Part shown: positions 30,135 through 38,893 of the stretch, piece after piece
Numbering within the stretch: the first letter of the stretch is position 1
Layout of the letters: every line of letters begins with the position of its first letter
DNA from: Asticcacaulis excentricus
GTDB lineage: Bacteria > Pseudomonadota > Alphaproteobacteria > Caulobacterales > Caulobacteraceae
Reading direction: 5' to 3'
DNA: 64,000 bases
NCBI RefSeq assembly: GCF_003966695.1
Contig: NZ_AP018827.1
Span: forward strand, 744,001-808,000
Translations under genes and position numbers: made by a program
The notes under the pieces: model-generated
Database searches by the model: none
The model's input: the letters and a program-made list of their open reading frames with translations, nothing else
Told to the model about the DNA's origin: nothing

Positions 30135-30740
30135 ATGAAATATCTTTCCCTAATCGCCGTCGCCGGTCTGGTTCTGGCCGGTTCGGCTCAGGCGCAAACC
30201 GCCTCGAACAATCAGAACAACTCGTCCAACATCAAGGCGCAACTGAACGCCAAGATCGACAATGTCACCAATGACGTATCGGCGACCGCTGCCGCCATCG
30301 GCAACAGCTTCACCGCCGAAGGCTCGAGCCTGAACGGCCTCAACAACTATCAGCGCTTCTTCGGGGACGCGACGTCCAACCTTTCGACGACCATCACCAA
30401 TGTGACGGGCGATGTCAGCGCCACTTCGGCCGCCATTGCCAACACGGCGACGGTGAAAGCCGACTGGTCGGGTGCCGTGTCGAACACCCAGTACGTCAAT
30501 TACGACCCGTCGGCGGTGCTGAACGCCACGGTCTATAATGTGGACAAGTCGGTCAGCGCCACGGCGGCGGCCATCAGCAACTCGGCCAGCTTCACCACCG
30601 ACTTCAGCAGCCTGAACTCGACCCAGGTCAATACGGCTGCGGTCAATGCCTATGCCAACACCACCATCGCGGGCGTGGCGGGCAAGGTGGACGCCACGGC
30701 GGCGGCCATCGGAAACACCCTGACGGTCAAGGGTTTCTGA
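30135..30740 (+). CDS. Secreted protein with four ATAAAIGN-type repeats (candidate curlin-like holdfast component)
   Basis: A 201-residue protein with a signal peptide (cleaved at AQA-QT) and low-complexity Asn/Thr/Ser/Ala content. Four imperfect repeats, spaced roughly 45 residues apart, share a VSATAAAIGN-type core (VSATAAAIGN, VSATSAAIAN, VSATAAAISN, VDATAAAIGN). HfaA, encoded next, carries a related ATATAIGN segment. I do not recognise a named family. Position before HfaA and two CsgG-type genes makes it a likely exported, self-assembling envelope or holdfast-anchor protein, possibly filling the role of HfaD, which is not seen here. AGGAGAC lies before the ATG. Confidence 0.8.
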   Translation: MKYLSLIAVAGLVLAGSAQAQTASNNQNNSSNIKAQLNAKIDNVTNDVSATAAAIGNSFTAEGSSLNGLNNYQRFFGDATSNLSTTITNVTGDVSATSAAIANTATVKADWSGAVSNTQYVNYDPSAVLNATVYNVDKSVSATAAAISNSASFTTDFSSLNSTQVNTAAVNAYANTTIAGVAGKVDATAAAIGNTLTVKGF

Positions 30741-30752
30741 TGATCCGGAAGG

Positions 30753-30780
30753 GAGCCCGCCGCGCAGGCGGGTTCCTCTT
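30753..30780 (+). terminator. Terminator/attenuator between the repeat protein and hfaA
   Basis: A nine-pair stem (GAGCCCGCC / GGCGGGTTC, one G-U) with a five-base loop is followed by a pyrimidine run CTCTTT. It should reduce read-through, giving more of the first protein than of HfaA and the CsgG-type proteins. Confidence 0.65.
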
Positions 30781-30801
30781 TCCCGTTATGGAGCCATAGA
30801 C

Positions 30802-31224
30802 ATGCGAACATCCGTCCTTCTCACCGGCCTCGTCTTTACCGGCCCGTTACTGGCCCTGCCCGCCGCCGCTCAGACCTCGGACCTGCGCGCGCTGGAAAAC
30901 GGCTATGGCAATGGCCGACGGCTGGAAAACCAACCTTTCACCCCCACCACGCGCGATGCCAATGGCAACCGCCTGATCGTCAACGGTATCATCCAGTACG
31001 ACGACGCCAATAGCCGCTACAGCCAGTCGAGTTCCAACGGCGGCAGCCTTCTGTCGAACAATAGTCTCCTGACGCCGCAGGGGACGGCCACGGCCACGGC
31101 AATTGGCAACCTGTTGTCGGTCACGGTCAGCGGCAGCCACAACACGGTCATTCTCAACAGCCGTCAGGACAATTCCGGCAATGTGTCCGCCGTCCTGAAC
31201 GGTCGCAAAACGACCGGTGAATAA
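30802..31224 (+). CDS. hfaA: Holdfast anchoring protein HfaA
   Basis: A 140-residue exported protein. After the signal peptide (ends AAAQT) it has the stretch TRDANGNRLIVNGIIQ that I associate with HfaA, then a curlin-like tail (ATATAIGNLL, GSHNTVILNSRQDNSGN). HfaA is a small curli-like subunit that helps fix the polysaccharide holdfast to the cell pole in stalked Caulobacterales. It is followed, with a slight overlap or a short gap depending on the start used, by CsgG-family genes, as in hfaAB. Identity rests on recalled sequence features and context. Confidence 0.8.
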   Translation: MRTSVLLTGLVFTGPLLALPAAAQTSDLRALENGYGNGRRLENQPFTPTTRDANGNRLIVNGIIQYDDANSRYSQSSSNGGSLLSNNSLLTPQGTATATAIGNLLSVTVSGSHNTVILNSRQDNSGNVSAVLNGRKTTGE

Positions 31225-31261
31225 CACCTCCCCGCTTTCACCCCTACCCGGATACGCGCAG

Positions 31262-32107
31262 ATGCCCCCCACCCTTCGCCTCTTCTTCGCCCTGAGTTGC
31301 GCCGCAGGCTCGCTATCGCCGGGTCTGGCCACCGCGGCACCTCCGCTTGCGGAGGTGACTCTCAATGAAACGCCGGTGACGCCCGCCTTGCGCTGCCTCG
31401 CCCACCGCCCGTCTCTGAACGGCCTGCCGCGACTGGCCGTCGGGCGCATCGGCGACCTGACGGGCAAGGTCGATTTCGATACCGGCGCCAAGATCACGCA
31501 AGGTGCGTCGTTGTTTGCCGTCAGTGCGCTGGGCTATGCCGGGGTCCCGGTGGTCGAGCGTCTCGACAATTCCGTGGCCGAGATCGAACTGAACTATGCG
31601 CGGCAAAAGCTGCTGTCGGATACGCCGGAGCGCGCCGGGCAAAGCGGCGACAATTTCCGCCCCATTCTGGCCGGGCAGATCGCCGGGTCGCGCTATTACA
31701 TCGTCGGCGGCATTACCGAACTGAACTACAATATCCGCTCCGACGGCTACGACGCGGCTATCGGATCGCAGGCCCTGCCCGGCGTGCAGGGGCAGATCAG
31801 CGGCCGCACCTATGTGCTCAATGTCGCCGTCGATCTGCGGCTGGTCAACACGCAGACCCAGCAGGTGGTGGACACCGTCACCTTTCAGAAGCAGGTGATC
31901 GGCGTCACCAACGACCGTCGCCTCAATGGGGGCAGTGAGGATATCGGCCTGCTGCTGCAAGGCGGCAACAGCCGTCAGGAGCCGCTTCAGATGGCGGTGC
32001 GCGAACTGGTCGAACGCTCGGTCTATCACCTGATCGCGCCGCTATGGACCGCCACTGACGCCCGCGCCTGCCTTAGCGAGGCCGGTCTGACAGCGGTGCA
32101 GCCGTGA
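31262..32107 (+). CDS. CsgG-family protein, first tandem HfaB paralogue
   Basis: About 281 residues. The CsgG-like core includes LAVGRIGDLTGK, DTGAKITQGASLF, NFRPILAGQIAGSRYYIVGGITELNYNIRSDG and a conserved C-terminal ELVERSVYHL. CsgG/HfaB proteins form outer-membrane secretion pores. The ATG at 31262 begins directly with a signal peptide and is preferred over the GTG at 31217 inside hfaA. The leader has a cysteine (ALSCAAG), but the lipobox is poor, unlike its lipoprotein neighbour. It overlaps the second paralogue by four bases. The two share their motifs block by block, so they arose by duplication. Confidence 0.85.
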   Translation: MPPTLRLFFALSCAAGSLSPGLATAAPPLAEVTLNETPVTPALRCLAHRPSLNGLPRLAVGRIGDLTGKVDFDTGAKITQGASLFAVSALGYAGVPVVERLDNSVAEIELNYARQKLLSDTPERAGQSGDNFRPILAGQIAGSRYYIVGGITELNYNIRSDGYDAAIGSQALPGVQGQISGRTYVLNVAVDLRLVNTQTQQVVDTVTFQKQVIGVTNDRRLNGGSEDIGLLLQGGNSRQEPLQMAVRELVERSVYHLIAPLWTATDARACLSEAGLTAVQP

Positions 32108-33048
32108 AACGCCTGATCTTTTGCCTACCCCTGCTGCTTTCGGCCTGCGCCAGCGTCACCGCCGACCCGCAGACGGGCCTCTACGCCACGCCTGTGGGCA
32201 ATGCCCCAGCCACGCCCAACCTGACGCCCTACAGCGCCGATCTGACCTGTCTTCAGCAGGCGGCGCTGGTCACGCACAAGCCCCTGCCGCGCGTGGCTGT
32301 GGGCCGTATCGAGGACCTGACCGGCAAACGCGACTTCTATACAGGGGCCAATATCACGCAGGGCATCGCCCTGTTCGCCCAGTCGGCCCTGTCGCGTGTC
32401 GGCCTGCCACAGGTCGAGCGCGGTGATCGCGACATCTCCGACTATGAACTGAAGGCCGCCATGGACCACGTCCTGTCCGACACGCCGGATCAGGCGGGCA
32501 ACGATCCGGACAATTTCCGCAAGGTCTATGCCGGACAGATCGCCGGGTCCGACTACTACATTTCCGGCGGTCTGACGGAACTGAATTACAATATCCGCTC
32601 GGACGGGGTCGATCTGCGCGCCGGGGGCACGGGCAGCGATGATCCGGCGGGCAGCTTCGTGTCGCGACGCTTTGTGATGAATATCGCGCTTGACCTGCGC
32701 CTGATCGACACGCGGTCTCAGGAGATCCGGCGCGTCACCGCCTATCAGAAGCAGATTGTGGGGCGTGAGGTGAAGCCCGGCCTCTTCACCCTGCTCGACG
32801 GGACCATGCTCGACCTGTCGGGCGGGTTCAGCGAAATGGAGCCCATCCAGTTGAGCGTCCGCACCCTGGTCGAACGCAGCGTCTATGACTTCGCTGCCGG
32901 GCTTTACGGTATAGACCCGTCGGTTTGCCGCAATGGCGGCGTGGCGACGACTCAAAGCCCGGACAGTCTTAACGCTGTCGAACCCCGCCCGCCCTATCAG
33001 GGGCCCTATCTGGATCGCCGCCGCTGGAGCCGCGAATCCGCCCGATAG
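32104..33048 (+). CDS. hfaB: CsgG-family outer-membrane lipoprotein HfaB
   Basis: A 314-residue CsgG-family lipoprotein with a clear lipobox (LLLSAC). The core matches its upstream paralogue: VAVGRIEDLTGK, YTGANITQGIALF, NFRKVYAGQIAGSDYYISGGLTELNYNIRSDG, and TLVERSVYDFAAGLYG. HfaB is the presumed secretion pore for holdfast anchor proteins. The C-terminal 45 residues are proline- and arginine-rich and absent from the first paralogue. The four-base ATGA overlap shows translational coupling. Confidence 0.85.
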   Translation: MKRLIFCLPLLLSACASVTADPQTGLYATPVGNAPATPNLTPYSADLTCLQQAALVTHKPLPRVAVGRIEDLTGKRDFYTGANITQGIALFAQSALSRVGLPQVERGDRDISDYELKAAMDHVLSDTPDQAGNDPDNFRKVYAGQIAGSDYYISGGLTELNYNIRSDGVDLRAGGTGSDDPAGSFVSRRFVMNIALDLRLIDTRSQEIRRVTAYQKQIVGREVKPGLFTLLDGTMLDLSGGFSEMEPIQLSVRTLVERSVYDFAAGLYGIDPSVCRNGGVATTQSPDSLNAVEPRPPYQGPYLDRRRWSRESAR

Positions 33049-33126
33049 GCCACTCAACCCACCTTAGATCTTTATGATTTTTGGTAGAAACATAATGATC
33101 CAGATTTGTTCAGCCCCTCGCCGGGC

Positions 33127-33141
33127 GGTGGCTTTGCCACC
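33127..33141 (+). repeat. Small hairpin after hfaB
   Basis: GGTGGC / GCCACC around TTT, followed nearby by a second GC hairpin, about 80 bases after the hfaB stop. No T-run, so its role is uncertain. Confidence 0.4.
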
Positions 33142-33186
33142 TTGGCCGCCGCCTCAATGGCGGCTTGAGCGGAATGAGTCCACTAA

Positions 33187-33286
33187 AGCGATGTGCGGAA
33201 AAGTGTGAGCGGCTTTCCGCAAAAAATCGCGACAAAACAATAATTTAGAGCGAAATGGCGTTTCCACCCAAAGTCATTTCGCTCTA
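33187..33286. repeat. Dispersed palindromic element, copy 1 (between convergent genes)
   Basis: A 100-base element nearly identical to 38773-38893. It contains a perfect twelve-base inverted repeat (TAGAGCGAAATG at 33246-33257, CATTTCGCTCTA at 33275-33286). It sits between the 3' ends of hfaB and the response regulator, four bases from the latter's stop, and may act as a bidirectional terminator. Confidence 0.85.
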
Positions 33287-33290
33287 GAAA

Positions 33291-33905
33291 TCATTTCACT
33301 TTAGCCGCCAGAGTCAGGGTTTCGCACAGTTGCACCATGCGCTCGGCCGTGGTTTGCGCGTCGGCCAGTTCGACCTCTTCAGGTTGCGCCAGCATGGATT
33401 TCAGGGCGCGGCTCGACTGTTCCAGCTTTGAAAGCGCCAGCGTCACCGCCTCATCCCTGAGACGGTTCTCTTCCTGAAGCGTGCGCAGGGTCTGACGCAC
33501 CGCCGCCTCTTCGCGCGCGCTTTTCAGCACGTAGGACAACTGATGCGACACCAGCCGCCAGTTCAGCGGCTTGATCACAAACGACGTCGCGCCATTGGCA
33601 AAGGCCTTGTCCACGGCCAGCATATCTTCGCGTCCGGTGGCCACCACCACCGGGACGTGGCGGTGCGTCACATCAGCACGCATCAGGCCCAGCAGCTCAA
33701 AACCGTCCATGCGCGGCATGTCGAGATCGAGCAGCACGATATCATAGGTGGTGCGGCCCATCTTCGTCCAGGCATCGGCGCCGTCTTCGGCCACCTCAAC
33801 GCTGACATTGGGCGTCGCCAGATGCGTCAGGGCAAATTCACGTAAGATAGGGTCGTCATCGACCACCAGGAGGCGCGCCGCTTCGAAGGTGACAAAATAG
33901 CTCAT
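33291..33905 (-). CDS. Response regulator with C-terminal helical extension
   Basis: A 204-residue protein. The receiver domain covers residues 10-130 (LLVVDDDP, phosphoacceptor Asp in VLLDLDMPRMDG, Lys in FVIKPLN). The rest is helical and coiled-coil-like, without a DNA-binding or enzymatic domain. It lies ten bases after the TadG-like gene and is likely co-transcribed. No kinase is adjacent on the same strand. It may act by protein-protein contact. Confidence 0.88.
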   Translation of the reverse strand: MSYFVTFEAARLLVVDDDPILREFALTHLATPNVSVEVAEDGADAWTKMGRTTYDIVLLDLDMPRMDGFELLGLMRADVTHRHVPVVVATGREDMLAVDKAFANGATSFVIKPLNWRLVSHQLSYVLKSAREEAAVRQTLRTLQEENRLRDEAVTLALSKLEQSSRALKSMLAQPEEVELADAQTTAERMVQLCETLTLAAKVK

Positions 33906-33915
33906 CGCAGGCTCC

Positions 33916-35157
33916 CTATTGCGTCAATGCCGGCATGGAACGGTTCGGCCCGACGCCTTCAGGGACGGGCACGCCGGAACCGGCATAGTTTTTGTTGATC
34001 ACCAGTACCGGGTCCCTGCGCAGGATGACGGTGCGCGCCACGATCACGCTCCACGCCGAATCCTGCGCCACGCGCCCGGCGGTTTCGATCTCAAGCGTCG
34101 CATTGGGGATATAGATGGTCCCCAGAAGCTGGCTGACGCGATCCGACTTGATGGTGAAGGTCTGCGTGTTTTCGCGCGACGTCGCCATCAAAAATCCGGC
34201 GAAACGTCCTGATTTACGGGCTGTCAGGCGCACCTCGCCGCGGTCGGAAATATCGATCTTGTCATCGCCGCCAAAGATCAGCACCACATCGTCACCGGTC
34301 AGTTGCGCCATATTCGACATTTGCACCCGCGACATAAAATAGTGCTCACCGGGCATCAGGTGGACGCGGCCTGATCCGCCGATGATAAGCAGGCCGCAAT
34401 GCACCCCCGGCGGCAGGGTGATCGACTGCGTGTTCAGCACATTGATCTGAATCGGCAAACCGATACAGGGATAGGGCGGTTTCAGGTCCAGCGTGGTGAA
34501 GGGGTCGCCGATGGTCATGGCCCCCTCGCCCGCCTGGGGTCGCGTGATGCCGGTGACCTTGCCTGCGGTCTGGATGCGCTCGGCCTCGATCATCGCCGCG
34601 GGTTCGACCGTGATGCTGTGATTGGCGTGGATGGCGCAGCCGGGGGCCTTGATCTGGGCTGTGTTTTGCACGCTCAGGCCACCGTCCTGCGTTTGCAGCA
34701 CGCACAGCGGTGTCTTCTGCATATTTTCGGCGCGCGCCTTTACGGTCAGGGTGGAGGCGAAATCAATGGCGCTGAAGATGGGTTTGCGCTGAGCCACCCC
34801 CGTCACCTCGACCATGCCCTTTGGCAAATCCGCCGTAGCGGTAAACTCCACGGTCAGTCCTTCGGGCAGGGGGTTGGCTTGAAGATAGGCGGTCTGGGTG
34901 GCAAAGGTGGTGACACCGGAGGTATTCTGCCCATAGGTCGCCAGAGTTAGCCGACCGGCCCCGGCCAGCGCCCCGGCGTCCGCGGCATCCTGAAGCCGGC
35001 TCTTGTCGCGGTTGTACGCATTCAGCTCGATCGCCCCGCCGACGGCCAGCATCAAGGGCACGGCCAGCAGCGCAACCGTGATCCCGGCGTGCCCGTCACG
35101 GGCCCCCGGAAAGCGCTTCAGCAAGCGCACATAGCGATCAAACCGGCCTGATCTCAT
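33916..35157 (-). CDS. TadG-like pilus assembly protein
   Basis: A 413-residue protein with an N-terminal transmembrane segment in the TadE/TadG context (GHAGITVALLAVPLMLAVGGAIELNAYNRDKSRLQDAADAGALAGA), then a periplasmic region rich in beta structure. These proteins are minor components or assembly factors of Flp/Tad pili. No tad ATPase, secretin or flp gene is near, so it is an orphan. It pairs with a response regulator in a two-gene operon, an arrangement I cannot explain from known systems. Confidence 0.85.
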   Translation of the reverse strand: MRSGRFDRYVRLLKRFPGARDGHAGITVALLAVPLMLAVGGAIELNAYNRDKSRLQDAADAGALAGAGRLTLATYGQNTSGVTTFATQTAYLQANPLPEGLTVEFTATADLPKGMVEVTGVAQRKPIFSAIDFASTLTVKARAENMQKTPLCVLQTQDGGLSVQNTAQIKAPGCAIHANHSITVEPAAMIEAERIQTAGKVTGITRPQAGEGAMTIGDPFTTLDLKPPYPCIGLPIQINVLNTQSITLPPGVHCGLLIIGGSGRVHLMPGEHYFMSRVQMSNMAQLTGDDVVLIFGGDDKIDISDRGEVRLTARKSGRFAGFLMATSRENTQTFTIKSDRVSQLLGTIYIPNATLEIETAGRVAQDSAWSVIVARTVILRRDPVLVINKNYAGSGVPVPEGVGPNRSMPALTQ

Positions 35158-35307
35158 GTCAGCCTTGTAACACGGGCCTGTTAACAGCCCCTTTCCACAA
35201 CCTAAACGCCTGTATTTTTATGCGTTTTTTATATAACTCCGTGATGCGACAAAAGCGCACGGTAAAACCGGTTTCCCCTTTGGCGAGACATGCTTTAGCG
35301 TCCGTCT

Positions 35308-38300
35308 ATGCGCTCAGACGCCCGAATCAGCACCTCACGCCGACGTCAGCCGGGTTTCCATAGCCGGTTGAACCGGCTGGTTATTGGCTGCGTGCTGCTG
35401 GCCTGTTTGCCGGTCGCGGCGCTGTTTGTGGTCAATGAGGCCCATCGCTATGGCGAAACGCGCTGGTCCACGCTGAAGGCCGCTGCCGACGTGCTGGCGT
35501 CCAGCGCCTCGGAAAGCGTCGAAACGGGCGACGCGCAAGGCGCGTTCCGCGCTTTGCGCGCTGTTACGCGCACGCCCGGTATCGTCTATGCGCGGGTAGA
35601 GACGGCTCAGGGCGTGCTGGCCGAAACCGGGGCCGGGGTGCGGCTGAAATCCGATGTCAGCATCGAAGACAAGGGCAAGACGCCGTCGCTCAGCCACCTT
35701 CTGACCACCGGTTCCATCGAAATCCGCTCGCCCATCCGCCACGAAGGGCGCACGCTGGGCCACGTGGTGGTGGTGCATAAGGCCAGCGGCCTCAGCGCCG
35801 GGCTTCTGAGCACGCTGGCGGGTATCGGCCTGATGGCGGTGGCGGCCGCGGCCATTGCGTTGCTTGTCGCCAACCGGCTGCAACACCGCCTTGTCAAACC
35901 GCTGACCGATCTCACCGAGACGCTCGCCACGGTGACGCAGAGCGGGCAGTTCACGCGCGTCGAGACCGAGGCTGAGGATGAGGTGCGCACGCTGGTGGAC
36001 GGCTTCAACCTGATGGCCGAAGCCATCGACAAGCGCGACCGGCAGATCGAAGCCCACGTGCAGCACCTTGAGGACGAGGTCGCTGCCCGCACCGAAGACT
36101 ACCGCCTGGCCCGCGACGAAGCCAACGCCGCCAACGCCGCCAAGTCCGAGTTTCTGGCCACCATGAGCCATGAAATCCGTACGCCGATGAACGGCGTGAT
36201 GGTCATGGCCGAATTGCTGGCCAGCGAGCCTTTACCGCCCAAGGCGCGCCGTCACGCCGACACCATTGTGCGTTCCGGGCGCAATTTGCTTTCCGTTATC
36301 AACGACATTCTCGACTTCTCCAAGATCGAGGCCGGGCGCATGGACGTCGAAATCAGCGACGTCGATGTGGTGGACCTGATCGACGAGGTGGTGGCCCTGT
36401 TCCACGACCGGGCGCGCGACAAGGGGCTAGAACTGGTGGCTTTTGTGCATCCGGACGCGCCGCGCCGGGTGCCCGCCGATACGGTGCGGCTGGGGCAGGT
36501 CATCGCCAATCTGGCGTCCAACGCCGTTAAATTTACCGAACGCGGACGGGTGACGCTGAAACTGCTGCCCGACCGTCATCCTAACCACTGGCGGCTGGTG
36601 GTCTCTGACACCGGCATCGGCATTGCGGCGGACAAGCTCGACAGCGTGTTCGGCGCCTTCACGCAGGAAGACCAGACCACAACGCGGCGCTTCGGCGGCA
36701 CGGGGCTGGGCCTGTCCATCGCCAAACGTCTGGTCGAGGCCATGCACGGGGCCATCGCCGTCAGCAGCGAACAGGGCAAGGGGACGTCGTTTCATGTGCG
36801 GCTGCCGCGTCAGGCGGACGCCCCGACCGCCGCCCCGCCGCGCCTTACGGCCCCCGCCCGACTGCATCTGGCCGTCGCGGCCCCGGCTCTGGCCCACGCG
36901 CTGAAAGCCCGACTGGAAGCGGCCGGGTTCACCCTCAGCGCCGAAGCCCCCGACCTTATTCTGGCCGATGCCGTGCACCGCGTGTCTCTTGCCACCAAAG
37001 CCGCGCCGCTGGTCCTGCTGGCCGATATCCGCGACGCAGAGGCCGAGTTGTGGCGCCAAGACGGACGCTGCGCGTCGGTGCTGGGTCTGCCCTTGCGCCA
37101 CAGCGATCTTGACCGCCTGATCACCGCCTTTGCCGAAGGCGCGCCTCTGCACGTGGACGCGTCAGACGCCCCTGAAACCGTTGGCGTCCACTACCCTGCC
37201 GCCCGCGTGCTGGTCGCCGACGATGCCGAGGTCAATCTGGAGGTGGCGCGCGAATCGCTCAGCCGCTTCGGCATTGCGTGCGTGACCGCCGCCAACGGCG
37301 CCCAGGCCCTGAGGCAGATGGGGACGCAGGCATTTGATCTGGTGCTAATGGACGGCTCCATGCCGGAAATGGACGGCTTTGAGGCCACGCGGCGCTGGCG
37401 GGCGGGCGAAGGCGACGTGCACCTGCCCATCGTCGCCCTGACGGCACACGTCGTAGGTAAAGCCGCCGAGGAATGGCGGGCCGCGGGCATGGACGCCGTG
37501 CTGCACAAGCCTTTCACGCTGGCCGCGCTCGGCGAGGTGCTGAACCGTTTCCTGCCGCATCTGGCGGTGACCGTTGAAGGACCTATGGCGGAAATGCCGG
37601 TGCCCGATACCACCCCGCTGGCGGCGGGTGAGTGGCTGGGCCCCGGTTTCACCGCCCTGCTGAAAGAGGCCGCTCCCTTCCGCGATCGCGTGGTCGAACT
37701 TTACCGCTCCCACGCCCCGGTCACCCTGAAAACGCTGGTGGCCGCCCTGAAAGACGCAGACGCCCATCAGGTGTCGTCCGCCGCCCACGCCCTGCGCTCG
37801 ATGAGCCTCAATCTGGGGGCGCGGCGACTGGCCGATCTGGCGGGCAGTATCGAGGCGCTGGCGCGTCAGACTCCGCCGGACCTGCGATTGGGGGATGGCG
37901 AAGCGCTGACCGACGCGCTGGCGGCCACGCTGGCCGAAATGGCGCAGCGCCTGCCTTCGCCCGTACCGGTCGCTGCACCCACCTTCACAGATGAGGACGC
38001 GACCCTGCTGCGGCGTCTGGATGCCGTTCTGGCGCATGGGCGGCTGGATGTCGTCTATCAGCCGATCTATGACCGGCTGGGTGAAACCATAATCTCCGCC
38101 GAGTGTCTGGTCCGCTGGCCCGCCGAAGACCCCAACCCCGTCACCCCGGCCCTGTTCGTGCCGCTGGCTGAGCGCAGCGGGCGCATTATCGGGATCGGCA
38201 AGCGCGTGCGTGAAATCGTCTTTGCCGACGCCAGACGGCTGGGCGACCTGCCGCTGGCCATCAATGTGTCGCCGGTCGAGCTTGATCAACCGGAGTTTGA

Positions 38301-38772
38301 GGCCGGTCTGCTGGCGTCGGTGCGTGAGGCCGGACTGCACCCGTCGCGCTTTGTGATCGAGGTGACCGAAACGGCCATCCTCGGTGATCCGGAGCGTATG
38401 AACAGGCTGTTTGAGCGCTTGCGCGCGCACGGCTTCCGACTGGCGCTCGACGACTTCGGCGTTGGCTATTCGTCGCTGACCGCCCTGCACCGCCACCCCT
38501 TCGACAAGATCAAGATTGATCAGGAATTTGTGCGCGGACTGGATGGCGAAGCGCGCAAGGCGCTGGAGGCGCTGGCCATCATTCAGGCCGTGTCCGGTAT
38601 TGGCCGCGCCTTCGGGATGCAGGTAGTGGCCGAAGGGGTCGAAACCGCGACCCAGCATCAGCACCTTAAGGCCGCCGGCGTACACGCCATGCAGGGCTAC
38701 CTCTTCTCGCGCCCTCTGCGTCTGGAGGCACTGGTCGAACGGCTGTCTGCACCTGCGCGTGCGGTTATTTAG
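35308..38772 (+). CDS. Hybrid histidine kinase-receiver-Hpt-EAL fusion
   Basis: A 1154-residue signalling protein. A periplasmic sensor lies between two membrane spans (about residues 20-40 and 170-192), followed by HAMP, H-box ATMSHEIRTPMNG (His near 287), ATPase domain, receiver (Asp in VLMDGSMPEMDG near 680), Hpt (AHALRSMSLNLGA, His near 827) and an EAL domain from about 920. The EAL domain keeps the key residues: Glu of ECL (in place of EAL), NVSP, EVTET, LDDFGVGYSS, KID, AEGVE and QGY, so cyclic-di-GMP hydrolysis is expected. It thus joins a complete phosphorelay to a c-di-GMP phosphodiesterase. The holdfast genes nearby are a plausible process, but the link is inference. Confidence 0.93.
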   Translation: MRSDARISTSRRRQPGFHSRLNRLVIGCVLLACLPVAALFVVNEAHRYGETRWSTLKAAADVLASSASESVETGDAQGAFRALRAVTRTPGIVYARVETAQGVLAETGAGVRLKSDVSIEDKGKTPSLSHLLTTGSIEIRSPIRHEGRTLGHVVVVHKASGLSAGLLSTLAGIGLMAVAAAAIALLVANRLQHRLVKPLTDLTETLATVTQSGQFTRVETEAEDEVRTLVDGFNLMAEAIDKRDRQIEAHVQHLEDEVAARTEDYRLARDEANAANAAKSEFLATMSHEIRTPMNGVMVMAELLASEPLPPKARRHADTIVRSGRNLLSVINDILDFSKIEAGRMDVEISDVDVVDLIDEVVALFHDRARDKGLELVAFVHPDAPRRVPADTVRLGQVIANLASNAVKFTERGRVTLKLLPDRHPNHWRLVVSDTGIGIAADKLDSVFGAFTQEDQTTTRRFGGTGLGLSIAKRLVEAMHGAIAVSSEQGKGTSFHVRLPRQADAPTAAPPRLTAPARLHLAVAAPALAHALKARLEAAGFTLSAEAPDLILADAVHRVSLATKAAPLVLLADIRDAEAELWRQDGRCASVLGLPLRHSDLDRLITAFAEGAPLHVDASDAPETVGVHYPAARVLVADDAEVNLEVARESLSRFGIACVTAANGAQALRQMGTQAFDLVLMDGSMPEMDGFEATRRWRAGEGDVHLPIVALTAHVVGKAAEEWRAAGMDAVLHKPFTLAALGEVLNRFLPHLAVTVEGPMAEMPVPDTTPLAAGEWLGPGFTALLKEAAPFRDRVVELYRSHAPVTLKTLVAALKDADAHQVSSAAHALRSMSLNLGARRLADLAGSIEALARQTPPDLRLGDGEALTDALAATLAEMAQRLPSPVPVAAPTFTDEDATLLRRLDAVLAHGRLDVVYQPIYDRLGETIISAECLVRWPAEDPNPVTPALFVPLAERSGRIIGIGKRVREIVFADARRLGDLPLAINVSPVELDQPEFEAGLLASVREAGLHPSRFVIEVTETAILGDPERMNRLFERLRAHGFRLALDDFGVGYSSLTALHRHPFDKIKIDQEFVRGLDGEARKALEALAIIQAVSGIGRAFGMQVVAEGVETATQHQHLKAAGVHAMQGYLFSRPLRLEALVERLSAPARAVI

Positions 38773-38893
38773 AGCGATGTGCGGAAACGGCGTTCGGCGA
38801 AGCCAAAAGTGTGAGCGGTTTTCCGCAAAAACATCGCGACAAAACAGAAGCTTAGAGCGAAATGGCGTTTCCACCTAACGTCATTTCGCTCTA
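38773..38893. repeat. Dispersed palindromic element, copy 2 (between convergent genes)
   Basis: A 121-base version of the element at 33187-33286, with a 20-base internal insertion near 38784-38803. The perfect twelve-base arms are at 38853-38864 and 38882-38893. It starts on the base after the kinase-EAL stop codon. Its right arm contains the stop codon and last codons of the convergent MFS gene. Likely a bidirectional terminator. Confidence 0.85.
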
